From contig NZ_JACIBY010000011.1 in NCBI RefSeq assembly GCF_014195535.1, forward strand, positions 186,001 to 250,000: DNA of 64,000 bases, written 5' to 3'. This document shows positions 45,169-53,530 of this stretch, in pieces. The position numbers and the translations under genes were made by a program. Position 1 is the first letter of the stretch; every line of letters starts with the position of its first letter. Source of the stretch: Runella defluvii (GTDB lineage Bacteria > Bacteroidota > Bacteroidia > Cytophagales > Spirosomataceae). The notes beneath the pieces are model-generated. The model made no database searches and had not been told where the DNA came from. It saw nothing but the letters and a program-made list of their open reading frames with translations.

Positions 45169-45320
45169 GGGCACGTTTGCAAAGGGCAAGGGACAAGTTT
45201 GCAAAGGGCAAAAGGCAAGTTTGCAAAGGGCAAAAGGCAAGTTTGCAAGAGGCAAAAGGCAAGTTTGCAAAGGGCAAAAGGCAAGTTTGCAAAGGGCAAG
45301 GGGCAAAAGGCAAGAGGTAA
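45169..45320. repeat. 22-bp tandem repeat array (GTTTGCAAAGGGCAA type)
   Basis: About six copies of a 22-base unit containing GTTTGCAAAGGGCAA and AAGGCAA, with small substitutions, fill the space between two convergent genes. All copies run in one direction. The unit shares the 11-mer GCAAAGGGCAA with the repeat embedded in the dehydrogenase gene at 15.7 kb. Confidence 0.93.
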
Positions 45321-45335
45321 ATGAGCAAAAGGGGG

Positions 45336-46730
45336 TTAGTTAGTTTCCCAATCAATACCTTTTAGAAAAGCTTCGTACGCAAAAAGTCCGAAAATAAGAA
45401 TGTATTCTACCCCTACCACTCGGAGATTTTCATGGTAGGGAGACGAAGCGTAGGCCACGTACGTCAAAGGTAACATCAGCGACCAAAGCACAGGGTACCA
45501 ATGCCTTGTAACCACCCCCAACGCCACAAGCGTCGTAATGTACCACGGGTGTACGGTCGTGGCTAAAAAGAAATAGACGGTCAACGAAAGGAGCATTTTC
45601 TCGGCAAGGCTGCGTTTTTGAAATGCTAACCAACTCACCGTTCCCAAGGTAATCAATGACAACACAGGCCCCAACGATTGGATAAGGTTATAACCCGTTA
45701 TCCGATAGCCAACTTCACGTAGGAGGTAATAGACGCTGGCATTAAACTCAAACTTCTGGAAATACAAATCAAGGCTTGCTCCAACGTTGGTAAAAAGACT
45801 TTTATTCAAAAAAGGGAGAAATAAACCAACCATTGTTGCGCCTACGACTCCACCGTAGATTATTCCTTTCTGCCAACCTATCCGCCGTACCAGTGATGGT
45901 AGAAAAATCAGCGGCAGCAGCTTTACTGATGCCCCCAGCCCTAACGCCACAGCAGAGGCTGTCAAATAAGAATCCTTGAACCAAGGGCGATTGAGCCAAC
46001 GCACAGCCAGTAACACAAAGAACAACGTCACTGCTTCGAAATGTAAGTTGCCAGTTAGTTCCACAATCACCAGCGGGTTTAAGGCATAGACCAAACCGTT
46101 GATTTTCCGCTTTGCAGATGGTCGAATTCCAAGGTTTTGGGGTGATGATAACAACCAGCAATTCCCCACCTCAGCCATGAGAATGATAACCCGCATCACA
46201 ACCACCGAAAGTTGGACATTATCCCCTCCAATCCAGGCTGCCATGCCAAAAAACAACTGGTTAAGAGGTGGGTAAACTGTAAAGTAATTGGGGGAATTAA
46301 GCCCTTCGTACAAAGCTGTGCTTAGATTTGCTGATAAAAAAAGGGGTGAATGAAGCACGTTGGAAGGAAGATACAGGTATGGATTAACACCCGCCACCAA
46401 CAGGCGTCCGTCCCACACAAAACGAAAAAAATCATCGGACAAAACAGGCGTTGAAAACAGAAACACAAGCCGCAAAAGCACGGCAATCCCCATCCACCAA
46501 CGCGTTTGTGCCGCATTCCACGAGCGAGTTACGACAAGCCCATATACCAAAAATAGGCTTCCATACACCAAAATCAACGTTTTTAACTGTGTACGGTCTA
46601 TTTCATAGCCAATCCACCAATAACCAATGCTACCACTCAACAAGACTAGCAGCATCCACCCTATTGGCTGTTTGTCAGGCAACGTGTGCAGGGGTAATTT
46701 GGGGGTTTGATGACGCTGAAAGAGGGGCAT
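45336..46730 (-). CDS. Multi-pass membrane glycosyltransferase (GT87/DUF2029, mannosyltransferase-like)
   Basis: 464 residues with about twelve membrane helices. The first loop holds the acidic catalytic motif LSDDFFRFVWDGRLLVAGVN followed by PYLY, typical of lipid-linked-sugar transferases of the GT-C fold. FTVYPPLNQLFFGMAAWIGG and LTGNLHFEAVTLFFVLL fit GT87. It probably transfers a sugar from a polyprenyl phosphate to an envelope glycan. Acceptor unknown. Confidence 0.85.
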   Translation of the reverse strand: MPLFQRHQTPKLPLHTLPDKQPIGWMLLVLLSGSIGYWWIGYEIDRTQLKTLILVYGSLFLVYGLVVTRSWNAAQTRWWMGIAVLLRLVFLFSTPVLSDDFFRFVWDGRLLVAGVNPYLYLPSNVLHSPLFLSANLSTALYEGLNSPNYFTVYPPLNQLFFGMAAWIGGDNVQLSVVVMRVIILMAEVGNCWLLSSPQNLGIRPSAKRKINGLVYALNPLVIVELTGNLHFEAVTLFFVLLAVRWLNRPWFKDSYLTASAVALGLGASVKLLPLIFLPSLVRRIGWQKGIIYGGVVGATMVGLFLPFLNKSLFTNVGASLDLYFQKFEFNASVYYLLREVGYRITGYNLIQSLGPVLSLITLGTVSWLAFQKRSLAEKMLLSLTVYFFLATTVHPWYITTLVALGVVTRHWYPVLWSLMLPLTYVAYASSPYHENLRVVGVEYILIFGLFAYEAFLKGIDWETN

Positions 46731-46786
46731 AAAGTCGTTGAATACAAATAATCAGCAACAAAGGTCGGTTTTTTCTTCAAAATTAG

Positions 46787-46819
46787 TTTGTAAACTTTTG
46801 AAAGTTTCCGTACCTTTGC
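46787..46819 (+). promoter_or_regulatory. Promoter of rpmH
   Basis: TTTG (46787-46790), 20 bases, TACCTTTGC (46811-46819), matching the Bacteroidota consensus. It lies 49 bases before the rpmH start. Confidence 0.85.
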
Positions 46820-46867
46820 GGACTCGTTTTGAAATCAAGGATTTACAGGTAATAAAAGGCATAAGAA

Positions 46868-47026
46868 ATGAAACGTACATATCAACCTTCAAACCGCAAA
46901 AGACGTAACAAGCACGGATTCCGTGAGCGTATGTCTTCTGCTAATGGCCGCAAAGTATTGGCAGCTCGTCGCAAAAAAGGCCGTTGGAAATTGACAGTTT
47001 CTGACGAGAAGCGTCACAAGCAATAA
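46868..47026 (+). CDS. rpmH: 50S ribosomal protein L34
   Basis: 52 residues, [20 protein letters not shown] then [20 protein letters not shown], unmistakable L34. It is part of the large ribosomal subunit. rnpA follows 76 bases downstream, the conserved arrangement. A strong promoter precedes it. Confidence 0.98.
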   Translation: MKRTYQPSNRKRRNKHGFRERMSSANGRKVLAARRKKGRWKLTVSDEKRHKQ

Positions 47027-47102
47027 AGTCAATAGTTTAGAGTTTGAAGTCTAAAGTTGTCGCTTTGTAAGCTACCGCTTTGGCTTGATGCTCGATGCTA
47101 AG

Positions 47103-47492
47103 ATGAAGCAAACTTTCCCAAAAACTGAACGTCTCTGTAGTCGAAAAACCATAGGGCGTTTGTTCGAAAAAGGTAGTACGGAAGCAAAAACGTCCTACCT
47201 TTTTCCATTTAAGGTATTTTATCTAGTTGATTCGGACGTTCCGCCGAATCAGCCTCCTCAAGTCTTGTTTTCGATTTCAAAGCGCAATTTCAAAAAAGCG
47301 GTTGATCGAAACCTTCTACGCCGCCGTTGTCGAGAGGCGTATCGAAAGAATAAACATCTTTTCTTTTCTTCTCCAGAACAGCGTCCACCAAGCTACATTG
47401 CGTTTATTCTTATTGCCAAAACAAAAGTGGACTACGAAACCATCGAGCGTGGTTTACAGAAGCTTATTGGGCGCCTCGGTAAGGAATTGTAA
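47103..47492 (+). CDS. rnpA: Ribonuclease P protein component
   Basis: 129 residues from the ATG at 47103 (TTG at 47085 and ATG at 47088 would lengthen it). FPKTERLCSRKTIGRLFEKG opens the protein; the RNA-binding signature is KKAVDRNLLRRRCREAYR. It helps the RNase P RNA mature tRNA 5' ends. The gene order rpmH-rnpA is standard, but no yidD or yidC follows; a response regulator gene comes next. Confidence 0.95.
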   Translation: MKQTFPKTERLCSRKTIGRLFEKGSTEAKTSYLFPFKVFYLVDSDVPPNQPPQVLFSISKRNFKKAVDRNLLRRRCREAYRKNKHLFFSSPEQRPPSYIAFILIAKTKVDYETIERGLQKLIGRLGKEL

Positions 47493-47591
47493 AAGTGATT
47501 TCTACTGTTAAATTTGTGTTAAGAATAAGTTTAGCGTGTTAAAATTGTTTACACGACTCGTAATTTCGTCGCCGTAATAAAAATCCATGCT

Positions 47592-48293
47592 ATGAGCGCT
47601 GCCAAATCGGCTCAAATCGCACACAAAGTTTTAGTCGTCGATGACGACCCAGATATTGTTGAGCTACTTGAATACAATTTAGAAAAAGAAGGTTACGAAG
47701 TAGCCACCGCTGCCAACGGAAAAATGGCCATTGAAACGGCTCGCTCGTTTATCCCTGAGCTGGTCGTTCTCGATATTATGATGCCTCAAATGGACGGTAT
47801 CGAAACCGCCCGCCAACTGCGAGCAATCCCCGATTTTAGAAATACCTACATCTTATTTTTGACCGCCCGCTCGGAAGAATATTCGGAAGTAGCCGCTTTC
47901 GAGATTGGTGCCGACGACTACCTGACCAAGCCCATCAAGCCACGCGCGCTGATGAGCCGTATCAATGCGCTTTTTAGAAGAGAAGCCCAAAAATCGGAGC
48001 CAGAGTCCCAAATTGAGATTGCAGGCTTGCACATCAACCGTAAAAATTATACGGTTACGAAGGGCGATAAAGCGGTTGTTTTGCCAAAAAAAGAATTTGA
48101 ATTGTTGTTTTTCTTGGCCAATCACCCCAATAAAGTCTTCAACCGTGAAGAACTTTTGCAAAAAATTTGGGGAGCCGATATTTATGTTCTCGAACGCACC
48201 GTCGATGTTCACATTCGTAAAGTCCGTGAAAAGGTCGGCGAAAACTACATCAAAACCCTCAAAGGCGTAGGGTACATGTTTACCGACGAATAG
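47592..48293 (+). CDS. OmpR/PhoB family response regulator
   Basis: 233 residues. The receiver has the acidic pair VVDDDPDI, phospho-acceptor Asp in LVVLDIMMPQMDG, the Thr in LFLTARS and the Lys in DYLTKPIKP. The C-terminal winged helix has PKKEFELLFFLANHPNKVFN and RTVDVHIRKVREKVG. It is close to Bacteroidota RprY/PhoB-type regulators. No kinase is adjacent. The stop is only 6 bases from the convergent nuoD stop. Confidence 0.95.
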   Translation: MSAAKSAQIAHKVLVVDDDPDIVELLEYNLEKEGYEVATAANGKMAIETARSFIPELVVLDIMMPQMDGIETARQLRAIPDFRNTYILFLTARSEEYSEVAAFEIGADDYLTKPIKPRALMSRINALFRREAQKSEPESQIEIAGLHINRKNYTVTKGDKAVVLPKKEFELLFFLANHPNKVFNREELLQKIWGADIYVLERTVDVHIRKVREKVGENYIKTLKGVGYMFTDE

Positions 48294-48299
48294 AAATTC

Positions 48300-49520
48300 C
48301 TAGCGATCCACTTCGCCCATTACGACGTCGATAGAACCGATAATAGCCACTAAGTCAGCGAGCATAGCACCGCGTGAGATTTCGGCAATGACCGATAAGT
48401 TATTGAACGAACACGCTCGTGCTTTGCATCGCACGGGAATATCCGACCTCCCATCGGTACGGAAGAAAAAGCCTAGTTCACCTTTGGGATTTTCAGCTCT
48501 TATGTAAAAATCCATCGCCTGAGGGCGAATTTTCTTCGGCACGACTGCCTGCGGGTCAAAGTCAGGCGTGCGACGGTGCTCTCCCAACAGTTTTTCTACA
48601 CACTGTTCGATCAGGCCAAGAGATTCCCAGCACTCCTGCACCCGAACGTAGTTTCTATCCCAACAGTCGCCAACAGTACCCACGAGTCCTTCTCCAATCG
48701 GTACGTTAAATTCCAACTCAGGATAGACCGAATAGCCATCCACTTTGCGCAAATCCCAACGCAAGCCCGAACCGCGCAACACAGGCCCCGAGCAGCCATA
48801 ATTGATGGCCACGGGGAGCGGCAAAACGCCGACATTGGCCGTACGCTCCACAAAAATCTTGTTGTCGATGACCAATTGTTGCAATTCCCGCAGTTTGGGT
48901 TTGAGGTAACTCACAAACTCCTGACAGCGCTCTTCAAAACCTACTGGCAAATCGTAAAATAAGCCTCCAACCCAAACGTAGTTATAGAGCATTCGAGCGC
49001 CCGAAAGCCACTCTAACATCCGCAAAATATGTTCGCGGTCGCGCATGAGCCACAAAAAAGGCGTGTATGCCCCAATGTCCATGGCATACGTACCAATGGC
49101 TACAAAGTGCGAAGCCAGGCGGTTGAGTTCTGCTACCAACACCCGAATGTATTCAATCCGCTTTGGAATATCTTTCTCTATGCCTAACATCCGTTCGACA
49201 CCCATCACGTAGGCATGTTCGGAGTTGATAGCCGCCACGTAGTCCATCCGATCTACGTACGGGATGATTTGGTTGAAAGGCAGCGATTCGGCGTGTTTCT
49301 CAAAACAACGGTGCAAGTACCCAAGGTGCGGCACTACGTCCACGATAATTTCACCATCCGACACCACTTCTAAGCGCAACACTCCGTGGGTGGAAGGGTG
49401 CTGCGGGCCTAAGTTAATCACCATTTCTTCCGACTTTAGCTGGTCGGCGGTGTATTTACTCGGCTCCGAAATGTTCAAATGCTCGGGTTGGTAATCGTAT
49501 TGTACCGTTGAAGTAGCCAT
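48300..49520 (-). CDS. nuoD: NADH-quinone oxidoreductase subunit D
   Basis: 406 residues. Quinone-site and family marks: NLGPQHPSTHGVLRLEV, PHLGYLHRCFEKHAE, PYVDRMDYVAAINSEHAY, LGAYTPFLW-like AYTPFLWLMRDRE and a C-terminal SIDVVMGEVDR. It forms the peripheral-arm side of the quinone pocket of complex I. It stands alone, flanked by a convergent regulator gene and a divergent unknown gene, away from any other nuo gene in this window. Confidence 0.96.
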   Translation of the reverse strand: MATSTVQYDYQPEHLNISEPSKYTADQLKSEEMVINLGPQHPSTHGVLRLEVVSDGEIIVDVVPHLGYLHRCFEKHAESLPFNQIIPYVDRMDYVAAINSEHAYVMGVERMLGIEKDIPKRIEYIRVLVAELNRLASHFVAIGTYAMDIGAYTPFLWLMRDREHILRMLEWLSGARMLYNYVWVGGLFYDLPVGFEERCQEFVSYLKPKLRELQQLVIDNKIFVERTANVGVLPLPVAINYGCSGPVLRGSGLRWDLRKVDGYSVYPELEFNVPIGEGLVGTVGDCWDRNYVRVQECWESLGLIEQCVEKLLGEHRRTPDFDPQAVVPKKIRPQAMDFYIRAENPKGELGFFFRTDGRSDIPVRCKARACSFNNLSVIAEISRGAMLADLVAIIGSIDVVMGEVDR

Positions 49521-49628
49521 AACAATGGGTCAAATTGAGGATGCAAGTTAGTAAGAAAATCCTTCCACCTCGCCCTTACTAACCTTTGGCGTTTGTATAT
49601 TTGTCACGGACGAAGAGAAGAAAGCGCT

Positions 49629-50195
49629 ATGCACGAGATAGAACCTTTTTATAATTGGGAAAAACATTATGTCGCTGCCAACGACCGCAAATCCCCTTTT
49701 TACGGTCGAGACTATAATTTAAACCAGTACGAGCACGACATTTACGGGTATTATATTCACCCTTTGTGGGACGAAATAGACTCCGAGACGCTCTATGTCA
49801 AGATTTTATTTGCTGACTACAAGAAGAAGTTTGCCGTCATTGAGCTTTTTGGGGAATGGAACGACACGCTTCACAACGACATCATGCACTTCAAACGCAA
49901 TGTCATCGACCATTTGCTGGCCCAAGGCATCAATAAATACATTCTTATTGCCGAAAATATTCTTAATTTTCACGGCTCCGACGATGAATATTATGCCGAA
50001 TGGTTTGACGAAATCGAAGATGGCTGGATTGCCGTTGTGGGTTCTCGCGACCATACCGAACGCGAATGGAAACGCTACCGACTCGACTATTACCTCAATT
50101 TTGGGGGAACTCTCCACCTTGAAAACTGGCGCACGCTACAGCCTCAACCGTTTTTTGAGTTGGTGCAAAGTTTGATTGTGCGGCGCTTGATGTAG
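49629..50195 (+). CDS. Conserved hypothetical protein
   Basis: 188 residues from the ATG at 49629, where codon pattern becomes regular; a 12-residue longer start exists. No membrane or signal segment. It is rich in aromatics and acidic residues (WDEIDSETLYVKILFADYKK, DDEYYAEWFDEIEDGWIAVV). I recall similar proteins only from Bacteroidota. It is convergent with the MarR gene, with no gap between the stops. Confidence 0.75.
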   Translation: MHEIEPFYNWEKHYVAANDRKSPFYGRDYNLNQYEHDIYGYYIHPLWDEIDSETLYVKILFADYKKKFAVIELFGEWNDTLHNDIMHFKRNVIDHLLAQGINKYILIAENILNFHGSDDEYYAEWFDEIEDGWIAVVGSRDHTEREWKRYRLDYYLNFGGTLHLENWRTLQPQPFFELVQSLIVRRLM

Positions 50196-50681
50196 TTATT
50201 CTTCGGCATCAAGCACTGCCAGCAAATCGCACATGGTATCCACCATTTGGTTATACTTTTTGGCACTTACTGCTTTTTCAAAACGCGCCTGCATTCCTTG
50301 CATTTCTTCGTTTAAGTCTAGCAAAAACTCTTTGCCACGATCGTCCAAAAAAATGATGCTCGCTCGGGCATCTTTTTCGCTTGGGCAGCTGTAAACGTAC
50401 CCCGTTTCTTCTAACTCTTTGACGGCTTTACTCATGGCTTGCTTGGTCACTTCCAACTTTTTGGCCAATTCACTGCTCGTAATCCCTTCCTCCTCAATGT
50501 TGACCAACAACGAAATCGAGCTCATCTTAATATCTGTGTAGCCACGTTTCTCTAAAAGTGGGGCAATGTGAAGATGAACGTGACGCTTGAGCCGCCACAA
50601 AAGCCGCCCAATGGAGCGCTGACGCATTGATTCAAACTTCTCAAAGCTATATATCCGTCCTGATGCAAGTACTTTTTCCAT
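50196..50681 (-). CDS. MarR family repressor of the efflux operon
   Basis: 161 residues with the MarR winged helix: SISLLVNIEEEGITSSELAK, KLEVTKQAMSKAVKELEETG (recognition helix) and the wing CPSEKDARASIIFLDDRGKE. It is divergent from the EmrA-EmrB-TolC operon, and three 17-bp palindromes in the gap are the likely binding sites. Ligands relieving repression are unknown. Confidence 0.93.
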   Translation of the reverse strand: MEKVLASGRIYSFEKFESMRQRSIGRLLWRLKRHVHLHIAPLLEKRGYTDIKMSSISLLVNIEEEGITSSELAKKLEVTKQAMSKAVKELEETGYVYSCPSEKDARASIIFLDDRGKEFLLDLNEEMQGMQARFEKAVSAKKYNQMVDTMCDLLAVLDAEE

Positions 50682-50743
50682 GTTACAAATCTATTGGAAT
50701 ACAGGTTATTAAAAAATAGCACTCAAATTTTAATCCAATTTTT

Positions 50744-50816
50744 AGTCAACTTATTTGACTTTTTTGGTCAACTTAGTTTACCTTTGCTGCCGCAAATATA
50801 GTCAACCAAGTTTACT
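50744..50816 (+). promoter_or_regulatory. Efflux operon promoter with three MarR-type operators
   Basis: Palindromes AGTCAACTTATTTGACT (50744-50760), GGTCAACTTAGTTTACC (50766-50782) and AGTCAACCAAGTTTACT (50800-50816) share the pattern RGTCAAC-N3-KTTKACY with small variation. The promoter TTTG (50754-50757), 21 bases, TACCTTTGC (50779-50787) is overlapped by the first at -33 and the second at -7; the third sits downstream of the start point. Centres are 22 and 34 bp apart. Confidence 0.85.
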
Positions 50817-50872
50817 TATAACTTTTTTGTAAAACAACTTATTGCTCACCTCCGCATAAAAAACAAAACGCC

Positions 50873-51919
50873 ATGGATACCACTTCATCTAAAAGTCCTT
50901 TCAAAAAACTGCTACCATTTGCCGTTGTTCTTGCCGTACTCGGCGTAGGTAGTTTTTACGGTTTTCAATCGTATCGTTACAATCAAACCTACGAAACCAC
51001 CGACAATGCCCAGATTGAAACCAAGAACTCGCCCGTTCTTGCCCGCGTAGCAGGGTATGTACTCGAATCGAACGTAGAAGATTATAAAAGTGTACGCGCC
51101 AACGACCGTCTCATTGAGATTGATCCCCAAGAATACCAAATTGCCGTAGCCCAAGCCGATGCCGACCTACAACAAGCCGTAGCCGACATCGAAACCGCCA
51201 AAGCAGCGCTCCGCAACGCTCAAGAAGCGTACAAAGTAACCAAGGCCAACGCCGACGTACAAGCCAGCCGCAAAACCAAAGCCGCGGCCGACCTGACTCG
51301 TGACAAAAACCTGTACGAAGGAGGCTCAACGACCAAAAAAGTACTAGACGATAGCCAAGCCAACGTAGAAGTGCAAAATCGCCAATACGACGCAGCTTTG
51401 GCCCAAGTAAACCAAGCGAAAGTAGCCGAAGGGGCAGCGATAGCGACCATCAAAAAAATGGAAGCCATGGTAAAAGTAAAGCAAACCGTGCTCGACCAAG
51501 CCAAATTACGTTTGTCATATACCCACATCGACGCGCCTGTATCGGGAAAAACGGGCAAAATCAACGTTGCCAAAGGTCAATACGTACAACCTGGGCAAAA
51601 CCTGTTCACGATTGTCAACGAAGCGGCTTACTGGGTAACGGCCAATTTTAAAGAAACCCAGCTCGAAAAAATGCGCGTAGGACAGCCCGTTGAGCTCAAA
51701 ATTGATGCGTACCCAACGTTAAAAATAAGTGGTAAAATCCAAACTATTTCCGACGCTACAGGCGCAAAATTCTCGCTTCTTCCTCCCGACAACGCTTCGG
51801 GTAACTTCGTAAAGCTTACGCAGCGCGTTCCCGTTAAAATCGAGATTGAGCACCCCGAACAATACAAAGAACTACTCCGCGCTGGTTTGAGCGTTGAAGT
51901 AGCGGTCAAAGTACAGTAA
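50873..51919 (+). CDS. emrA: HlyD/EmrA-type periplasmic adaptor of a drug efflux pump
   Basis: 348 residues: an N-terminal membrane anchor (residues 13-32), the biotinyl-lipoyl half-motif VLARVAGYVLESNVEDYKSV, a long coiled coil (about 90-200), the second lipoyl half YTHIDAPVSGKTGKIN and a beta-barrel KETQLEKMRVGQPVELKI. It links the inner-membrane transporter encoded next to the TolC-type channel. Confidence 0.93.
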   Translation: MDTTSSKSPFKKLLPFAVVLAVLGVGSFYGFQSYRYNQTYETTDNAQIETKNSPVLARVAGYVLESNVEDYKSVRANDRLIEIDPQEYQIAVAQADADLQQAVADIETAKAALRNAQEAYKVTKANADVQASRKTKAAADLTRDKNLYEGGSTTKKVLDDSQANVEVQNRQYDAALAQVNQAKVAEGAAIATIKKMEAMVKVKQTVLDQAKLRLSYTHIDAPVSGKTGKINVAKGQYVQPGQNLFTIVNEAAYWVTANFKETQLEKMRVGQPVELKIDAYPTLKISGKIQTISDATGAKFSLLPPDNASGNFVKLTQRVPVKIEIEHPEQYKELLRAGLSVEVAVKVQ

Positions 51920-51955
51920 ACGAGGTTCAATCATCGGAGTTAGAACACACACACT

Positions 51956-53515
51956 ATGAAAAGATGGATTGTTGTCATCACGGTCATCACAGCGGCCGTT
52001 ATGGAACTGATAGATACCTCGATTGTGAACGTAGGTATTTATCAGATGGCGGGCAACTTGGGCGTGACCATTGAAGATATTTCGTGGGTTATTACGTCGT
52101 ATGCCATCGCCAACGTGATTATTATTCCGCTAACGGGATTTTTACAGAACTACTTTGGGCGGAAAAACTACTTCGTCGCCTCCATTGCCCTTTTTACGTT
52201 TGCCTCCTATTTGTGCGGCATTGCCGATACCCTGCCCCTGCTCGTCTTGGCGCGTTTTTTACAAGGTGTAGGTGGTGGAGCTTTACTTTCGGTTTCCCAA
52301 GGGTTGTTGTATGATTCTTTCCCAATTCATCAACGCGCCATTGCTTCGGCGGTATTTGGGATGGGTATTGTGCTTGGGCCGACGTTTGGGCCGACCCTCG
52401 GCGGGTACATTATCGACAATTACCATTGGAGTTGGATGTTTTTTATCAACGTTCCGATTGGGATTGTCGCCTTCTTGTTAAGCTATATCTACATCGACAA
52501 AAAACCCGAAGAGCACCACATCGACCGCAGTAAAATCAAGATTGATTATTTGGGAATTGTGCTTCTTTCAATTGGTATCGGGTGCTTGCAGTACGTGCTC
52601 GAACGCGGCGAAGCCAACGACTGGTTTGAAGACCCAACGATTGTGATTTGTACCATTGCGCTGATTGTTTCGCTGACCTCGTTCATTTGGTGGGAATTAA
52701 AAATCCCCAATCCCGTAGTAAACCTGCGGGTGCTGAAAAACCGCAACCTTTTACTAGGCTCTATTCTTGTCTTTGTGATTGGTATTGGACTTTTTACGTC
52801 GGTATTTATGTACCCGTTGTTTGTCCAACGGATTATTGGCTACACTGCCACCCAAACGGGGCTTTTGCTTATCCCTGGCGCAGGAATTACACTTTTTATT
52901 TTCCCAATTGTGGGACGATTAATTTCAAAAGGCGTTCCACCGCGTTCCATTGCCACCGTCGGTTACCTTGCCTTTGCCCTTTTTTGTTACCAAATGTCTA
53001 TCATCGACCTCAACGCGTCTCCTGCCATTTTAATGGGCGCCTTGATGATTCGTGGTGTAGGGCTTGCTCTTTCCAACGTCCCGCTCATCAATCAGTCGAT
53101 TTCGACCTTGACGCCCCAAGAAATGCCGATGGGTATCGCCATCACTAACATGATTCGGCAGATTGGAGGTGCCGTTGGAGTGGCACTTGTCAATACGTAC
53201 ATTGCCCAACGCCTCCCGCTCAATGCCATGAATCTTTCGGCGCACCTACAGCCTGGCGATATGCTTACCCAAGAGCGCCTCACGACCATGTCGCAAGGGC
53301 TCATAGCGCGTGGCATCAATCCACTCGACGCCCTTCAACTTTCGTACGGCAACCTCAACTTAGCCGTCCAAAAACAAGCCTTGATGCTCTCTTATTTGGA
53401 CGTGTTTCAGGTGGCTACGATGTTCTTTATTGTCACATTTCCATTATTATTTCTCCTAGAAAAGAAAAAAATGACGCCTCAAACTGCCAAAGCGGCGGCC
53501 GATGCTTCTCACTAA
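51956..53515 (+). CDS. emrB: DHA2 family MFS drug transporter (EmrB-type)
   Basis: 519 residues with 14 membrane helices, the DHA2 number. ELIDTSIVNVGIYQMAGNLG (motif D1-like), ISWVITSYAIANVIIIPLTG, FGRKNYF (motif A) and FGMGIVLGPTFGPTLGGYI (motif C of antiporters) are all present. It should export drugs or amphipathic metabolites using the proton gradient. It lies between emrA and tolC genes, 36 bases after emrA. Confidence 0.94.
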   Translation: MKRWIVVITVITAAVMELIDTSIVNVGIYQMAGNLGVTIEDISWVITSYAIANVIIIPLTGFLQNYFGRKNYFVASIALFTFASYLCGIADTLPLLVLARFLQGVGGGALLSVSQGLLYDSFPIHQRAIASAVFGMGIVLGPTFGPTLGGYIIDNYHWSWMFFINVPIGIVAFLLSYIYIDKKPEEHHIDRSKIKIDYLGIVLLSIGIGCLQYVLERGEANDWFEDPTIVICTIALIVSLTSFIWWELKIPNPVVNLRVLKNRNLLLGSILVFVIGIGLFTSVFMYPLFVQRIIGYTATQTGLLLIPGAGITLFIFPIVGRLISKGVPPRSIATVGYLAFALFCYQMSIIDLNASPAILMGALMIRGVGLALSNVPLINQSISTLTPQEMPMGIAITNMIRQIGGAVGVALVNTYIAQRLPLNAMNLSAHLQPGDMLTQERLTTMSQGLIARGINPLDALQLSYGNLNLAVQKQALMLSYLDVFQVATMFFIVTFPLLFLLEKKKMTPQTAKAAADASH

Positions 53516-53530
53516 TTGCCGATATATCAA

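Noticed and set aside
45114-45355. Repeat-encoded small proteins across the 22-bp array
   Set aside because: Open frames there are a by-product of a 22-base repeat lacking stops and have no start context.
5463-48293. Pairing of the orphan kinase (5.5 kb) with the orphan regulator (47.6 kb)
   Set aside because: The distance is 40 kb and nothing in sequence links them; noted only as a possibility.
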